Assembly: GCA_001584585.1 (NCBI GenBank)
Contig: LSYV01000021.1
Coordinates: forward strand, 1,076,821 to 1,123,363
Origin: Gonium pectorale
Lineage: Eukaryota; Chlorophyta; Chlorophyceae; Chlamydomonadales; Volvocaceae
DNA: 46,543 bases
Reading direction: 5' to 3'
Shown here: positions 1 through 11,500 of the stretch, piece after piece
How positions within the stretch are numbered: the first letter of the stretch is position 1
Layout: each line of letters opens with the position of its first letter
Translations under genes and position numbers: made by a program
The notes under the pieces: model-generated
Databases searched by the model: none
The model's input: the letters and a program-made list of their open reading frames with translations, nothing else
Told to the model about the DNA's origin: nothing

Positions 1-548
1 CCTTGCCTCCCACGACTCCTTCCCCCACCCAACCCCTGCTTCACTGCCGCCGCGCCCTGGACCCCCACCCCGCGCCGGCTACCGTACTCCTCTTCGCCCA
101 GAGATCTCAAGGCCCGGCGGGCCTCGCTCGTTGCCCGCGCGGGCCGCAGCTTCCGCGACCCGCGTCGGGCCTCCAAAGCACGGAGGAGGAAGAGAAGAGA
201 AGAGGGGGGGGCCGCAGGCCGCCGCCCCAGCCGTCTGCCAAACGCAAGGATCCTCCACACGACCCGCAGCGAACCGGGTGCCCGAAACGCCCACTACTCC
301 AAACCAGTTGGAGGTCCCATCAATGGCCCCCTGGCCCGGCCCCGGTCCCTGTCCACCCCTCCCCGTGCAGCCGACCATCCCCCGGCGCCTTACCACCCGC
401 CACAGTACCCCCCCCCCACACACACACCCTGAGCGCCGAGAGGGACTGGAACAGCCCAACTGAGACGTTCCCCAAGCGCCGCCCATAGAACACCTCCCTC
501 TCCCTCCAGTCCGCTCCCTCCCTCTCCCTCCCGCCCATTAACCCCCGC
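1..548 (-). other. Intron of the FAD oxidoreductase gene (no exon recognised)
   Basis: This stretch follows the gtgggc donor at 554-549 on the minus strand. I looked for the expected next block of the family (a YDxW..LPEG-like segment) on the minus strand and did not find it. The sequence is C-rich on the plus strand with short CA runs (about 415-426), as in other introns of the window. It is most likely intron continuing past the left edge. Confidence 0.45.
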
Positions 549-554
549 GCCCAC

Positions 555-1717
555 CTGCTTGAGCGGGTTGGGGCTGCCGTCCCCCGGCGGCCCCCCGATG
601 CCCAGGAAGAAGGAGGGGCCGGCGTCGAACGAGTAGCCGCCCACCTGGAACGAGTGGGCGGCGCCGCCTGCCGGGGGGGGGGGGATGGGGGGACGAAGGC
701 GGGGGGGTCCCAGGCAAGCGGGTCGAAGGGGGGTGTAACGAAGGGTAGCACCCCGGCGGCGGTGGCGGCAGCAGTACGAGATTGGGGCGGGGGCGTACTG
801 CAGGCGTCGCAGGTGCCTGAATTCCGAATCTGGCGCCCACCCTTCCCTGGCGCCCCCTCGCTGTGACCACCACTTCTAGACTTCTTGGAATCAGGCCCGC
901 TCCGGTCGGGTCCTGCCCGTTGTCGTAGCCGCTGCCCCTGACGCGAACCTTGGGCTCAGTGACGGGCTCTTGCTCCTGGGGCGTCACGGCTCACGCCGCG
1001 GCGGCTAGAAGTAGGCCGGGTAGTGCCAGCTGCACCGGGACACGCGCCCCGGCGTTCGAGCCCCCACACCGCGCGGGAGGTGACGTGGAAGAAGGAGGGC
1101 TTATCCTTCAAACCAGCGCCGTACGTCGCTGTTCTTTCCCCCGCCCCGCCCCCGGGCGGCCCCCAGTCTGCCGGCATGCCCACCTGGCAAGTAGTGCGAC
1201 TCGCACACGGTGACCCGATACCCGTACTTTGCCAGCAGCGCGGCGCAGCAGAGGCCTGCGGTCGGGGTGCTCGTAGGTTTGTGGGTGAGTGCGTGCCATG
1301 GCGGATTCCGTTGGGCTTAGGACCAACAGCGGACAAGGTCGCGTCGGAGCCCCTATTGCAAATAAGGGCCCCTCGACATGTTCACGAACGCTAGCGAGAG
1401 CGCAACGGTGCACTGGTCCAACGCCAGGTTGCTGACCGTTGCTCACCGCCAATGCCAGAGCCGATGACGACGTAATCTGTCTCATGGCTGCGGTCTCCAG
1501 TGTCGCTGAAAGGCGGTGGCGTCATCGCGTCCTCCAGCAATGCGGTGGCTGGTGGTGCCGCCGCGACGGACGCGACCAGCCGCTGGCCTCGAACATGCTC
1601 GGCGCTCGAAGCCCTAGGTACATGGACTGGAATGCGGCCGCGGCGAGTCACAGCGGGCGCACTAAGCAAGAAGGGTTCGCGCGTGACGGTTCGTGATAGG
1701 CGCATGGTTGGATTCAT
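555..1717 (-). CDS. Plastid-targeted FAD oxidoreductase, phytoene desaturase/CRTISO superfamily (5' part, partial)
   Basis: Three minus-strand exons join in phase: 1717-1447, 1255-1184 and 667-555. The start ATG at 1717 opens a ~75-residue Arg/Ser/Ala-rich leader that looks like a chloroplast transit peptide. After it comes the dinucleotide-binding motif DYVVIGSGIGG at the end of exon 1, completed by LCCAALLAKYGYRVTVCESH in exon 2, then PGGAAHSF and FDAGPSFFLGIGG in exon 3. This order (Rossmann GxGxxG, acidic residue ending the second strand, PGG, then FDxGPS) is characteristic of the carotenoid isomerase/phytoene dehydrogenase family. The FDAGPSFF form is closer, from memory, to the Arabidopsis At1g57770-type oxidoreductases than to CRTISO itself. 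Donors are gtgagc, gtgggc and gtgggc; acceptors end in CAG. The rest of the FAD and substrate domains are not visible in 1-548 and must lie off the left edge. The substrate is unknown. Confidence 0.82.
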
Positions 1718-2031
1718 TGTTCGACTGGATGAATAGAAACAGGGACGTTATGCCAAGTAGCCACTTTTTGGGGTGCATTGGAGGTCGGCCATGCTTGCGA
1801 GTGGGCAGGATTTGAAGCGGCCGGACGCCGTGCATAGCATGGAACCCGAGACAGCTGGCTCCGCAAAGGGCACCCAATCTGTTGTTTCATTCGTCTTACG
1901 ATCTTAAGATAGCACAGGAAGCACAAAACTGAGTGCCCTTGGCGCGCACGGCGCCATGCCGGTTTGGTTTTCTGTGTTGTGAAACGAAGGCCCATTAAGG
2001 CAGTCCCCAACACGAAGGGTGTGACGCCGCC
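1718..2031. promoter_or_regulatory. Shared 5' region of a divergent gene pair
   Basis: The start codons of the minus-strand FAD oxidoreductase (1717) and the plus-strand OB-fold-like gene (2032) are only 314 bp apart, so both 5' UTRs and promoters must fit here or overlap. The region is less GC-rich than the flanking exons. I see no convincing TATA box. Confidence 0.5.
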
Positions 2032-5000
2032 ATGTACGGTCTAGCGCACCGCGCGCTGCAGCTCCTGCAGGAGCGGGACACGCAGCCGGATGACGATGTG
2101 GGCGACAGCCGTCGCGGCAAGCAGGTGCGAAGCCCCCTCCCCTTCGCCGCCGCCCAATGCGTCCCCTATGCTCGCAATGCGCTGATCGTCCGTGACAAAC
2201 ACATGGCGGGAGCAACCCGCCCTCTCCATCCCGTGCCGCCATCGCCCCCCCCCCCACCTCCCAAACACGCAGGCCCGGGGCACCAACCGCGCACGCAAGC
2301 CCACGACCTGGACCTGGGTACGTACCCCGGATCGCACCCTCTAAGAGAAGCCTGCAGCACAGGGGGGGCAGGGGTTACGCGGCTACCAGGCAACAGCAGA
2401 TACCATTTCTTCCTCTCCCCGCGACCGCTTGCCCCTTGCCGCCAAGTAAGCCGGGCCGGCTCCCTACTTGCCGCCGTGTCCCTCCCCGGGCCCCAAACGC
2501 CCTCCCCCACACGCAGGCGATGGCCCAGCTGCTGGACCTGCTCCGGCAGTATCCCGGGGGCCTGGCGGTGAGGGCGGGCGGGTCACCCGCCGGTGCTGGG
2601 GGGGGGGTGCGGGGAGCGCGGCGGGGGGTTATGATGCGGGGCGGGGAAGGGGCTGGGGGCTGAACCAGTACCTTGTGGCCATGAGGTGCATGAGGCCTGA
2701 CGGTCGGCTCGACGGTCGGCGGGGCGGCGTGCATCACTGTGCGTGCATCACTGTGCGTGGGCACCCGCCGCCCAAGCTCCCATCCCGTCTCTCGTTTCCT
2801 AGCTCTCGCCTCCCCTGGCTCTCTCACCGGACTCGCTGTCTCCCTGTCCGCTCCGTCCCCCGCTCTCCCGCTCCCCGCCCCCGCCAGGAGCCGGCCATCA
2901 TGACGGAGATCCTGTCGCGCCGGATCCGCAAGCAGGTGCCTCTCGTGTGTGGGAGGGAGGGGGAAGCCTGGTGGGAGGATGGTGCCGTGCCTGTCGTTGG
3001 GGGGTTGGGGGATGGGGTGAGGGAGCCTGGGGCTGGAGTACGCATTCCATTGTCGATCGGCAGGGACTGCTGGGGCCACAGCGGTGGCGCGCTAGCAGAG
3101 GCGCTCCGTAGGGGGTGGGGCAATCGCAGTGGAGCAGGGAGGGAGAGAAGGGGGTGTAGTGAAGTGGGACAGGGAGGGGCCGCAGCAAACGACTCGGACC
3201 TAGCCGCACGCGCATCCGGTCGCTCCCCGGGGCCGTTCTAGGCGGCGGAGGTGGGCTCGCGGGGACGGCGGGGGGCACAGAGCGCAGCGTCCGGTGCATT
3301 CCATAACGGGACATCACACGGGCTGACGAGGCGTCCTACCGCCATACCGGCCACCACAACCCGTGGGGGTCCGCTCCCACTCCATTCCCTAACCCCACCC
3401 CCCACCCACCTTCCCAGGGCAAGCTGGACTGCTCCGCGGCAGGCCCCTGGGACGGTGGCCTCGACGCCGCCGGCGCCCTCGCCGCCAGGCCGTCGCTGCC
3501 GCCTGGGGGCGCGACCTCAGCGGCCGCCGCCGCGAGTGGTGGCGGGGGGCCCGCCGCCGGCCCCAGCGGCAGCGGTGTCGTCGGCCAGGCTCTGCCGGGT
3601 CAGGTGTCGCTGGCGGCCCTGACCAAAGGTGCGGCCCGGCCCCACGTGCGGCCCAGCCCTTCAGGGGAGCGCCCCGCGAACCCGGGCCTGTGCCCTGGCC
3701 CGGGCCCGGGCGTTCCGAGGGGTCACGGCTGCTCTCAGATCGGGATATCTTTGCGGCTAGGGCTGTCTCGGGATGGGCCTTGGGGTTGGGCCAGGCTGCA
3801 GAGGATGGTGGGGCTGTCTCCAAACTCCACGGAGCGCGGGACAGCTGCTGGGGTCTGGAGGGGGGGCGTGGGGATGGGCCGTGAGGTCAAGTATCCTCAA
3901 GCTGCAGAGGAGGGCGGGGCTACCTCCAAACACCGCGGAGCGCGGGACAACACCACACACAACCTCATGAAGGCCCGTCGTCAGCAGACAGCCGGCCGGG
4001 CCCTCCTGCCTGCGCCCCAGCCCCCAGCTCCCTTGTTGCGGCCCGATACCCGTTCACGTCACGACCCCAGCACCTCCTGCCGACCGTAACACCACCCCAC
4101 CTCTCACCTCCTGCCGGCAGGCGCGGGCAGGGCTGCTGGTCCGCAGGCGGCGGCGGCGCAGCTCTCCGCCCCCACGGCGGTGGCGGTGGTGGCGGACGTG
4201 GAGTGCCTGCGGCAGCCGCACGGAGCGGGTGGGTGGGTGGGTGCATCGAAGGGAGAGGTGAAGAGATTAGCGCGAACCATCACGAACGGCAGAGCGTGTG
4301 TGAGCAGGAGAATGGGTACGGCATCAGGAACATGACATGGGACGGGACCCGCCCGCAGCCCTCATTCTCAGCCCCTTTTGCCTTCTGCGATCCTCGCCCC
4401 CGAGCCGCGCGTTAGTCTTTCTCATCCTTGCCCGGCCTCCGCCCCACCCACCCACCCACCCACCCACCCTCTCCCTCCAGGCCCTCCGTACGAGACTGCG
4501 GGCGGCTCCTGGCTGCTGCACCTGGGGGAGGACGACGGGCGCGGCGGCGGCCCCAGCGGCGGCCCGGGCGGCGGCTCTGCTGTGTCCATGCACCTGCACA
4601 GCGAGCTGCGGCTGATGGCCATGGGGCGCAACCCGCTGCTGGCGGGTGAGGGAGAGGGGGGGGGTGCTCTTCTGTGCAACGTAAAACTAACGTAACTGTC
4701 CCCTCCGCCCCCAGAGTAAGCCCCCAGCAGGCGGGGGGGGGGGTGCATAGGGCCGAGGGGGTTGAGAGAAGAGGGAGTTGTGGGAAGTGTTGGGTTGTGT
4801 TGGGCATACGTCCCCGCTGGCGGGCGAGGGCCGCGACGAGGGTGGGTTATGAAGGCAAACGGTTCACGAGAACCGGCTGGCACCGAGGAGGCGGGGGGCG
4901 GCCGAGGGTGAGGGGGGTCAGAAGGGACATCCTACTCAGTTCGACAACCGCCATCGGGATTCGTGATGCACTCTTGCAATGCCCACGTGACGCAACCGGG

Positions 5001-5446
5001 GTCCCTGGGAAACAGCGCCGGGGCACCTACCGGTACACAACCGTGCCTCACACCCCTCCCCACTGCCCTACCCCTCCCCCCTCTCCCCGCCGATGTATGC
5101 GCCCCAGGGCTTCTCTACTGAGAATGCCCTCCAACCCTCTTCCTCCCCCTCCCCCGCAGCCGGCCGCCGCGTGAGGCTCACTGGGGTGCCACCCCGCACC
5201 GGCAACGGGGCCGCGGGGCCGCAGGTGGGGTGTGTGGTTGGGTTGGGTCGGGTTGGGCGTCCTCACTCAGACGAGCCCGAGTCGCACGCCATCCCGGGTG
5301 GGGCCACGGATAGGGGTGGGGGTGGGGGTGGGGCAGGGTGGGGTGGGGCCACGGATAGAGGTGGGGGTGGGGGTGGGGGTGGGCGGTGCGGCGGCAGCAC
5401 CAGCATCGTGCCTGCGTGTGCGGCGCACGCATCCGCATGGACACAC

Positions 5447-5522
<76 letters not shown>

Positions 5523-8500
5523 GTGAGGCCAATCTTTACAAATAGAGAATGCGCACATGGTGCCCTCAGGTTGGGCCCCCCCCCTGGCCGGTAGCCCCAG
5601 TAGCGCCACGCCGCCGGGACACACGCGGGTGCAGGGCTGCAGGGTGCGTCCCCACGGTCCCCTGGGTCCGCTCGGTCGCCTCGATCCCCTCGATCCTCTC
5701 GGTCCCCTGGGTCCCCTCGGTCGCCCCTCGCCATCAACTACGGTAGTGTCGGGGCGGGGAGGGGGGCGACCAGGCCCAGTCCCAGCCCTGACCCCCAAAA
5801 CACGCACATGGAGTGAGAAAACACGCTTTGCGACCTCGTGCCGCGCCTCCCCGCCCGCCCCCCGCGATTCGGTGGCTCGCGTTACGACGCGTCTCCGAGC
5901 CTCGCTTCCCCCACCCCGCCTCCCACCCCCATCCCCCGCGCCTCCCGCCACGCAGGCCAGCCGGCTGTTGCCCGCCCGCTTCCTGGTCCCGGAGCTGCCC
6001 CGGCCGCTGCTGGCGGCGGGCGGCGGCTGGCCGCACTTTGACGCGCTGCGCCACGGCGGCAACGAGCCGCTGCCGCTGCATCAGGTGCGGGGCGGGAAGG
6101 GGGAGCGTGTGAGGGAGCGTGGGTAGGAGCGGGGGGTGCGAGTTGTCAGAGTCTACCTGAAGAAGAGGGAGCATCCGGCAGGAGGTGATGGGGGGGCGCA
6201 AGGGCTGGAAGGACAGGACGCGTATTCTAGCTGTCAGGATGGGTGCAGGCGGGTGGCTGGGTCGGTCGGTGCGTGGGCGGGTGGGTGGGTTGGAGGGACG
6301 GGGGAGGCTCCGGCCCCTCCCATACGCGCCCAGGTATGGCGGGGCGCAGCACGTGCGTGTGGGTCCGTGCCGGCCTACCCGGACTACCCGACTACCGAGC
6401 ACTTGCGTCCCCATTGGGGGGGACCCGACCAGACGCAGCCCCGCGCCCGCCTCACCCGCACACGGCCGTGAGCCCTCCCACCGCCCGCCCGCCCGCGTGT
6501 GGGTCCCGGCCCACCCGAGCGGCTAGCAGCGACATCCCCGGGGGGCCCCATGTACGCCCGCCGAGCGCAACACGGCGCCCGCCCACATGATACTCGAGCG
6601 CAACCCCACCACCACCACCAGCCCCGCAAGCCGCAACCAACCCTTCCATTGACCCCACTCCCTCCTCCCTCACCCCCCACCACACACACCCAACACCCGC
6701 CCCCCAGGCCAGCCACGGCGCGCTGGCGTCTCTGGCCCCGGGCAGCCGCGCGTCCGTGACGGGCTGGGTGCTGGCGCGGGTGGCGGCCGTGGCGCCGCCA
6801 CCGCCCCGCCAGCCCGGGGTCTTCGACCGGCACAGGTGGGGCGTACGAGGGGTGTGTGGGAGGGGGAGACGGCGCAGTTGGGGGCTCCTGGCTTCCAGAA
6901 AGGGCGCCGGGGCCGGGGGGGGGGCGGAAGACGCGGAAACCACCGGGCGGGGAGTACGTGAAGCTGCGATTCAGGTCGCAACGGGTGACGTTTACGAGCT
7001 ATGATTGAGGAACGATCTTCTGGCCGTCTGGGCGCCGTCTGGGAGGAATGGATAGCGTTCTCGCCACAGAAGCCCGAGGCGCGTCTCGACGGGGGTGGGG
7101 GGGATGGGGGGGACGGGTGGGTGGGCGGAGCCCGGGCGGGGACGTGCTGATCGGCCGGTGCCGCCTGACCCCCCCACCCACCCACACACACACACACACA
7201 CTCCTTGTGCACCGCCTCCGCAGAGAGCGCGTCGTGCAGCTGGTGGACTCCGGCGGCGCCATCACCAGCGGCGCCGCCGCCGGAACTGCCGCAACTGCCG
7301 CCGCCACCTCCGCTGCCGCCGCCTCCCCTGCCACCGCGCCGCTGGTGCTGTACGGCGACTGCGTGGCCCTGGGCGACCTCCTCCTGCCGGGCGACCTCAT
7401 CGCCATCTACCAGCCCGGGGTGCTCGTCCTGTCCGACGCCGCCGCCGCAGCGGCGGCAGCGGTAGTAACCACGGCGGCGGCGCCGCGGGAGCGGGAGCGG
7501 CTGGTGTACGAGCACGGACCCGACACGCTGGTTGTAGTAATAGAGGAAGAGGCGGCGGGCGGCGCCAATGGCGGCGGCGGCGGCACCGGAGCAGGACCAG
7601 GCGGTGATGGCCTGAGCGAGGAGGCGCAGCGGGGCGGGGCGCCGGGTCCAGCGGCGATGGAGGTGGATTGCGGCGCCGCTGGCCCCTGGCCGCTCCGCGA
7701 CCAGGGCCAGGGCAGGGACCAAGACCAGGGCCTGCTCCAGCAGCCGCAGCAGCTGCAGTGGAGGGCGGGGACCCTGGCGACGGGGAGCGCGGGTGTTGGG
7801 GTGGGGTCCGCGGGGGCACGAGGGATCCTGAGCCAGGGCGCCGGTCCGCCGAGCCACGCGGTGCTGGGGCTGGGAGGGGCGGCAGGCAGGGCCGCTGGCG
7901 CCGCCGCAGGCGGAAGCCCGGAGGGTTCGCCGGCAGGCACCGGGGGCGGCGCCGCCGCGGCGTCGGCGGCCGGCGCCGTGAGCGCCGCCATCCCCGTCAG
8001 CGGCGGCCGCACGGTGTTGGTGGGCCGTGTGGAGACGCTGCTGGGCTTCAGCCACGGAGCGGGCAGCAAGCACGGGTGCGAGGGCGGGTGGGGCCGGGCG
8101 GAGGCGGCGTGTGGGGGGGCACGTGTACGTGTACGTTGGGTGGGAAGGGGGGAGGGGGAGGGCCCTCACGGTTGTGGGCTGGAGTGCTCGGGCGGGGGCA
8201 GACGCGCGACCGCCCCTCCTCCATTGCGCCCCACATGTAACACAATCGCGCCCTCGTCCAGGATGCGCCCTTCCCGCATCCTGGCAACCTCGTCCTTCTC
8301 CCCGCTTGTCCCATGTCCCTTCCTCGGCCTGTCGCCGATCTCCCCGGCGTGCCCACCCACCCACCCAGCGGGGTGCTTGTGTATACCTCCCCCCTTACGC
8401 GCAACCCCCACTCCCATTCCGTCGTGTCCCCCGGGCAGAGGGCGGCTGCGGGCGCTGCTGAGCGACGGCACGGGCTGTGCGGCGGTGGAGATGCAGCTGG

Positions 8501-11500
8501 CGGCGGGCAGCAAGGCGCGTGGGGAGGCCGGGAGTTTGGGAGGGGGGTGGAGAAGGGGGTGGTGAGCGCTGTGACTTCGTTCTCTTGGAAATATTAAGGA
8601 CGGACGGTGGTGCGCAGGGAGCGCAGGCCGCCGCCGCGAGCGCGTTAGTGCCAGCGGGGGCGATGAATCGGTTTGGGACGGGTGGGGAGTGGAGGGCCTG
8701 GGGCGGGAGGCGGGGCCCCTCGTGCCTGGGACCCAGGAACTGGCCCCGGGTGGGGCCCATGGAGTGAGTACGGCGTGCATGATCTCCCCCTCTGTGCCAT
8801 TGGCCCTCTGGCCGTACAGGTGCTGGCTCAGATGCGCGAGGGACACGTGGTGGTGCTGACGGGCGCAGTACCGTTGGCGTCAGCCAGCCCCGCCGCCGCC
8901 GCCCTCGCCGCCGCCGCTGCGCCGGCGCTGCAGCGGCGGGACCTGCCGCCGTCGCCAGCCGCGCGTGCTGCCGCCGCCTCCCCGGCCGTCGCCGCCGCCG
9001 GCGGGGGCGCAGCCGTCGCTTTGGCTACCAGCCCCGTCATCGCCGCCAGTGGCGGCGGCGGCGCCGTACACGCCGGGCAGATCCAGACAATGGTGTGGGC
9101 AGAGGCGGGCGCGGGCTGCGAGGCCTACAGCCTTACGGCCATGCCCGCGACTATCACCACGCCGCCACTCGTACGGTACACGTCACTAGCTGCCGTACAA
9201 TTTGCCCTACGGCATGGCGCCGCCGCGGCGTCGCCGCCGCCGCAACCTCCGCCCCAACACACCCCACAGCCGCACCACCACCACAATCAGCAGCAGCAGG
9301 GGTGGTACCCCCAGACGCAGGGGCGGCTGAGGCTCAAGCGGCGATGGTCGGGGGGTCAGTCGCCGCCGGCCTCGCCGCCGGTAGCTGGCGGACGGCCGCC
9401 GCCGCCGCGGCGCTGGCCCGCCGCACAGCTGGCGGCGCTGGCGGCGGCCGCCCGCCAGCTACCTGACCCACGGGACGCTTGGGGCCGCGACGTGCCGTAC
9501 CTCCAACGGCCGTACTGCGGCTGTGACGTGGAGCGGGAGGACCGCAACGGGCAGTCGCCGGTGGCGGCAGCCGCCGCGGCAGCGGCCAGGGCGGTACCGG
9601 CGCCGCTGGTAGCGGCGGCGGTGCGGGAGGCGGCGGCGGAGGGTCCGGCCCCCGACGGGCTGTGCGGCGGCCTGGCGGCGGTGGTGGTGGTGGCGGCTGC
9701 CGACGTCAGCACGCACCGTGTACACAGGTGAGGCGTTCATGGGATCAGGAGGGCAGGCGGACGGGGATACAGGGAGCCGGCGAGTTCTCGAGACCATATT
9801 AGATACACAAGACTGTCGTGCCCGTCATGGGCGCGGAGCGTTTGGGGTGGCAGGTGCCAGGGGGGTGTGGGAGGGGGGTGGGGGTGGCCGTCCGCGTCCC
9901 GTCTGCATCCCGTCCGCGACACAACTTGACAGCCCGCTGGATGGCTCAGTGCCCCGCATGCCACTACCCCAGCCCCCCCCCCCGCAAGACCACCACAAGT
10001 TCTTCTATCGAGTACAGTATGCGATGCGGTGTCCGCGACGCGACCCGCTTCCCATCTTTATTACCCTCCCCCTTGGCTCAGGAGCTGCGGCCGGCCGGTG
10101 CAACGCGCCGCGCCCATGGACTTCTTCGACGATGAGGACGAGGACATGGGCGGCGGTGGCGGGGGCGGAGGCGGAGGCGCGGGAGGGACCGGTGGGAGCG
10201 GCGCCGCCGCGACAACCGCGGCGGCCAATCCGGCGGCGGCGGTTCAGGACACTCCCAGCAAGGACCAGTCCATGGTGGGGCCGCATGCTCACCGGGAACG
10301 GCTTGCCGCCGCAGTCCGATGCCGTACCGTCGTACTCGGGCACCGCACCGTGCTCACCCACCGCTGCCCACAGCACACACGCGGGGCACGCGCCCTTGCG
10401 CGCCGATTCGGCATGGCGCCTTTCCTCTCGCGTATGCATAACTTAACATTTTAGGGGGTTGCTTGTTGGGTCGGGCTCGGGCTGAGGGCCCGTGGGCTGC
10501 CGGCTAGGGTGTTTCCTGCTCGCCGTCCCATCGTACAACTGATTTTGAGGAAGCTGTCATGCGTAGAAAGCACTCCCACAGCCCCTCGTGTAGATTCCGT
10601 GATCTCCCTCTCCCCCCCCTTCCCCAATGCCCCCGCGCCCCCCGCCCCGCACTGCCCCACAGCTGGCACCACTCCGCCCCGCCCCTTCCCCCGCCCCGCT
10701 CCCTGCCCCAGGACGGGCTGTGNNNNNNNNNNNNNNNNNNNNCCCGCGTCCCTGCCCCAGGACGGGCTGTGGGACGTGCTCCGTTCGTGCGGCCGTGGAC
10801 CTGGTGCGGGACGACCGTGGAGTCGGAGCGTACGGCGGGGCCGTCGACCCGTGACGGACGTCCTCGGCGGCGGCCGCCGTCGACGGCCGAGGCGGCGGCG
10901 ACCCAGGCGGTGGCGGCGGGCGGCCAGGCGGTGGCGGCGGCGGGCGGCCAGGGAGCCGCCGGCGGGGGGAGGCGATGACGCTACCGGCGGATCCGGCGGC
11001 GCTGCAGGCAAGGCGGGGAGCGTTATATGTATCACCGTGAGGGGCTTGACGCTGACCCGCTGGACTCACGCGACAGCGGGAATGGGGTGATGTAGCGGGT
11101 GTTGTGTGCGCAAAGGATCCCTCGCAGGCATGGGCATGGGTAGCGCCTACCGTACCTCCCGCACCCCACCCGTCGTGCCAGCTGGAGAGCAGGCAAAGGC
11201 GCAGGCGCGGGCACGCAGAGGGGGGGGGCTGCCCTGCGGACGCTCCGACTGCCTCCTCGGCTCCAGGGCCTGCCCTCGCCCTTGGCCTCTCGGCCATTCT
11301 GACCCGGCGGCCCCGGCGGGCAAGCCTTCCTTCCGCCTCTCCTCCTGCCTCGTCCCCCATGACCCATGACCCAGCGCTCCTCGCTTTTGCATCCCCCCGA
11401 TGCTCGACCTGCACGCCTGTGTGTCGGTCGATGTGAGCAACGGGTATCATAGTATGTAGTTATCCGGGCTTCTGGACGCACCGCCCCTCCCTTCCCCCTC

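Noticed and set aside
5178..6062. 294-codon minus frame containing a poly-Cys-Val run
   Set aside because: Produced by translation of the (CA)n microsatellite and antisense of exon 8; not a gene.
7407..8069. 220-codon minus-strand frame rich in Pro/Ala
   Set aside because: Antisense shadow of the same plus-strand exon.
6670..8364. 564-codon minus-strand open frame
   Set aside because: It mirrors the large plus-strand exon 7224-8075, where splice phases and OB-like motifs agree. The mirror is His/Arg/Pro-rich, as expected for the antisense of GC-rich Ala/Gly codons.
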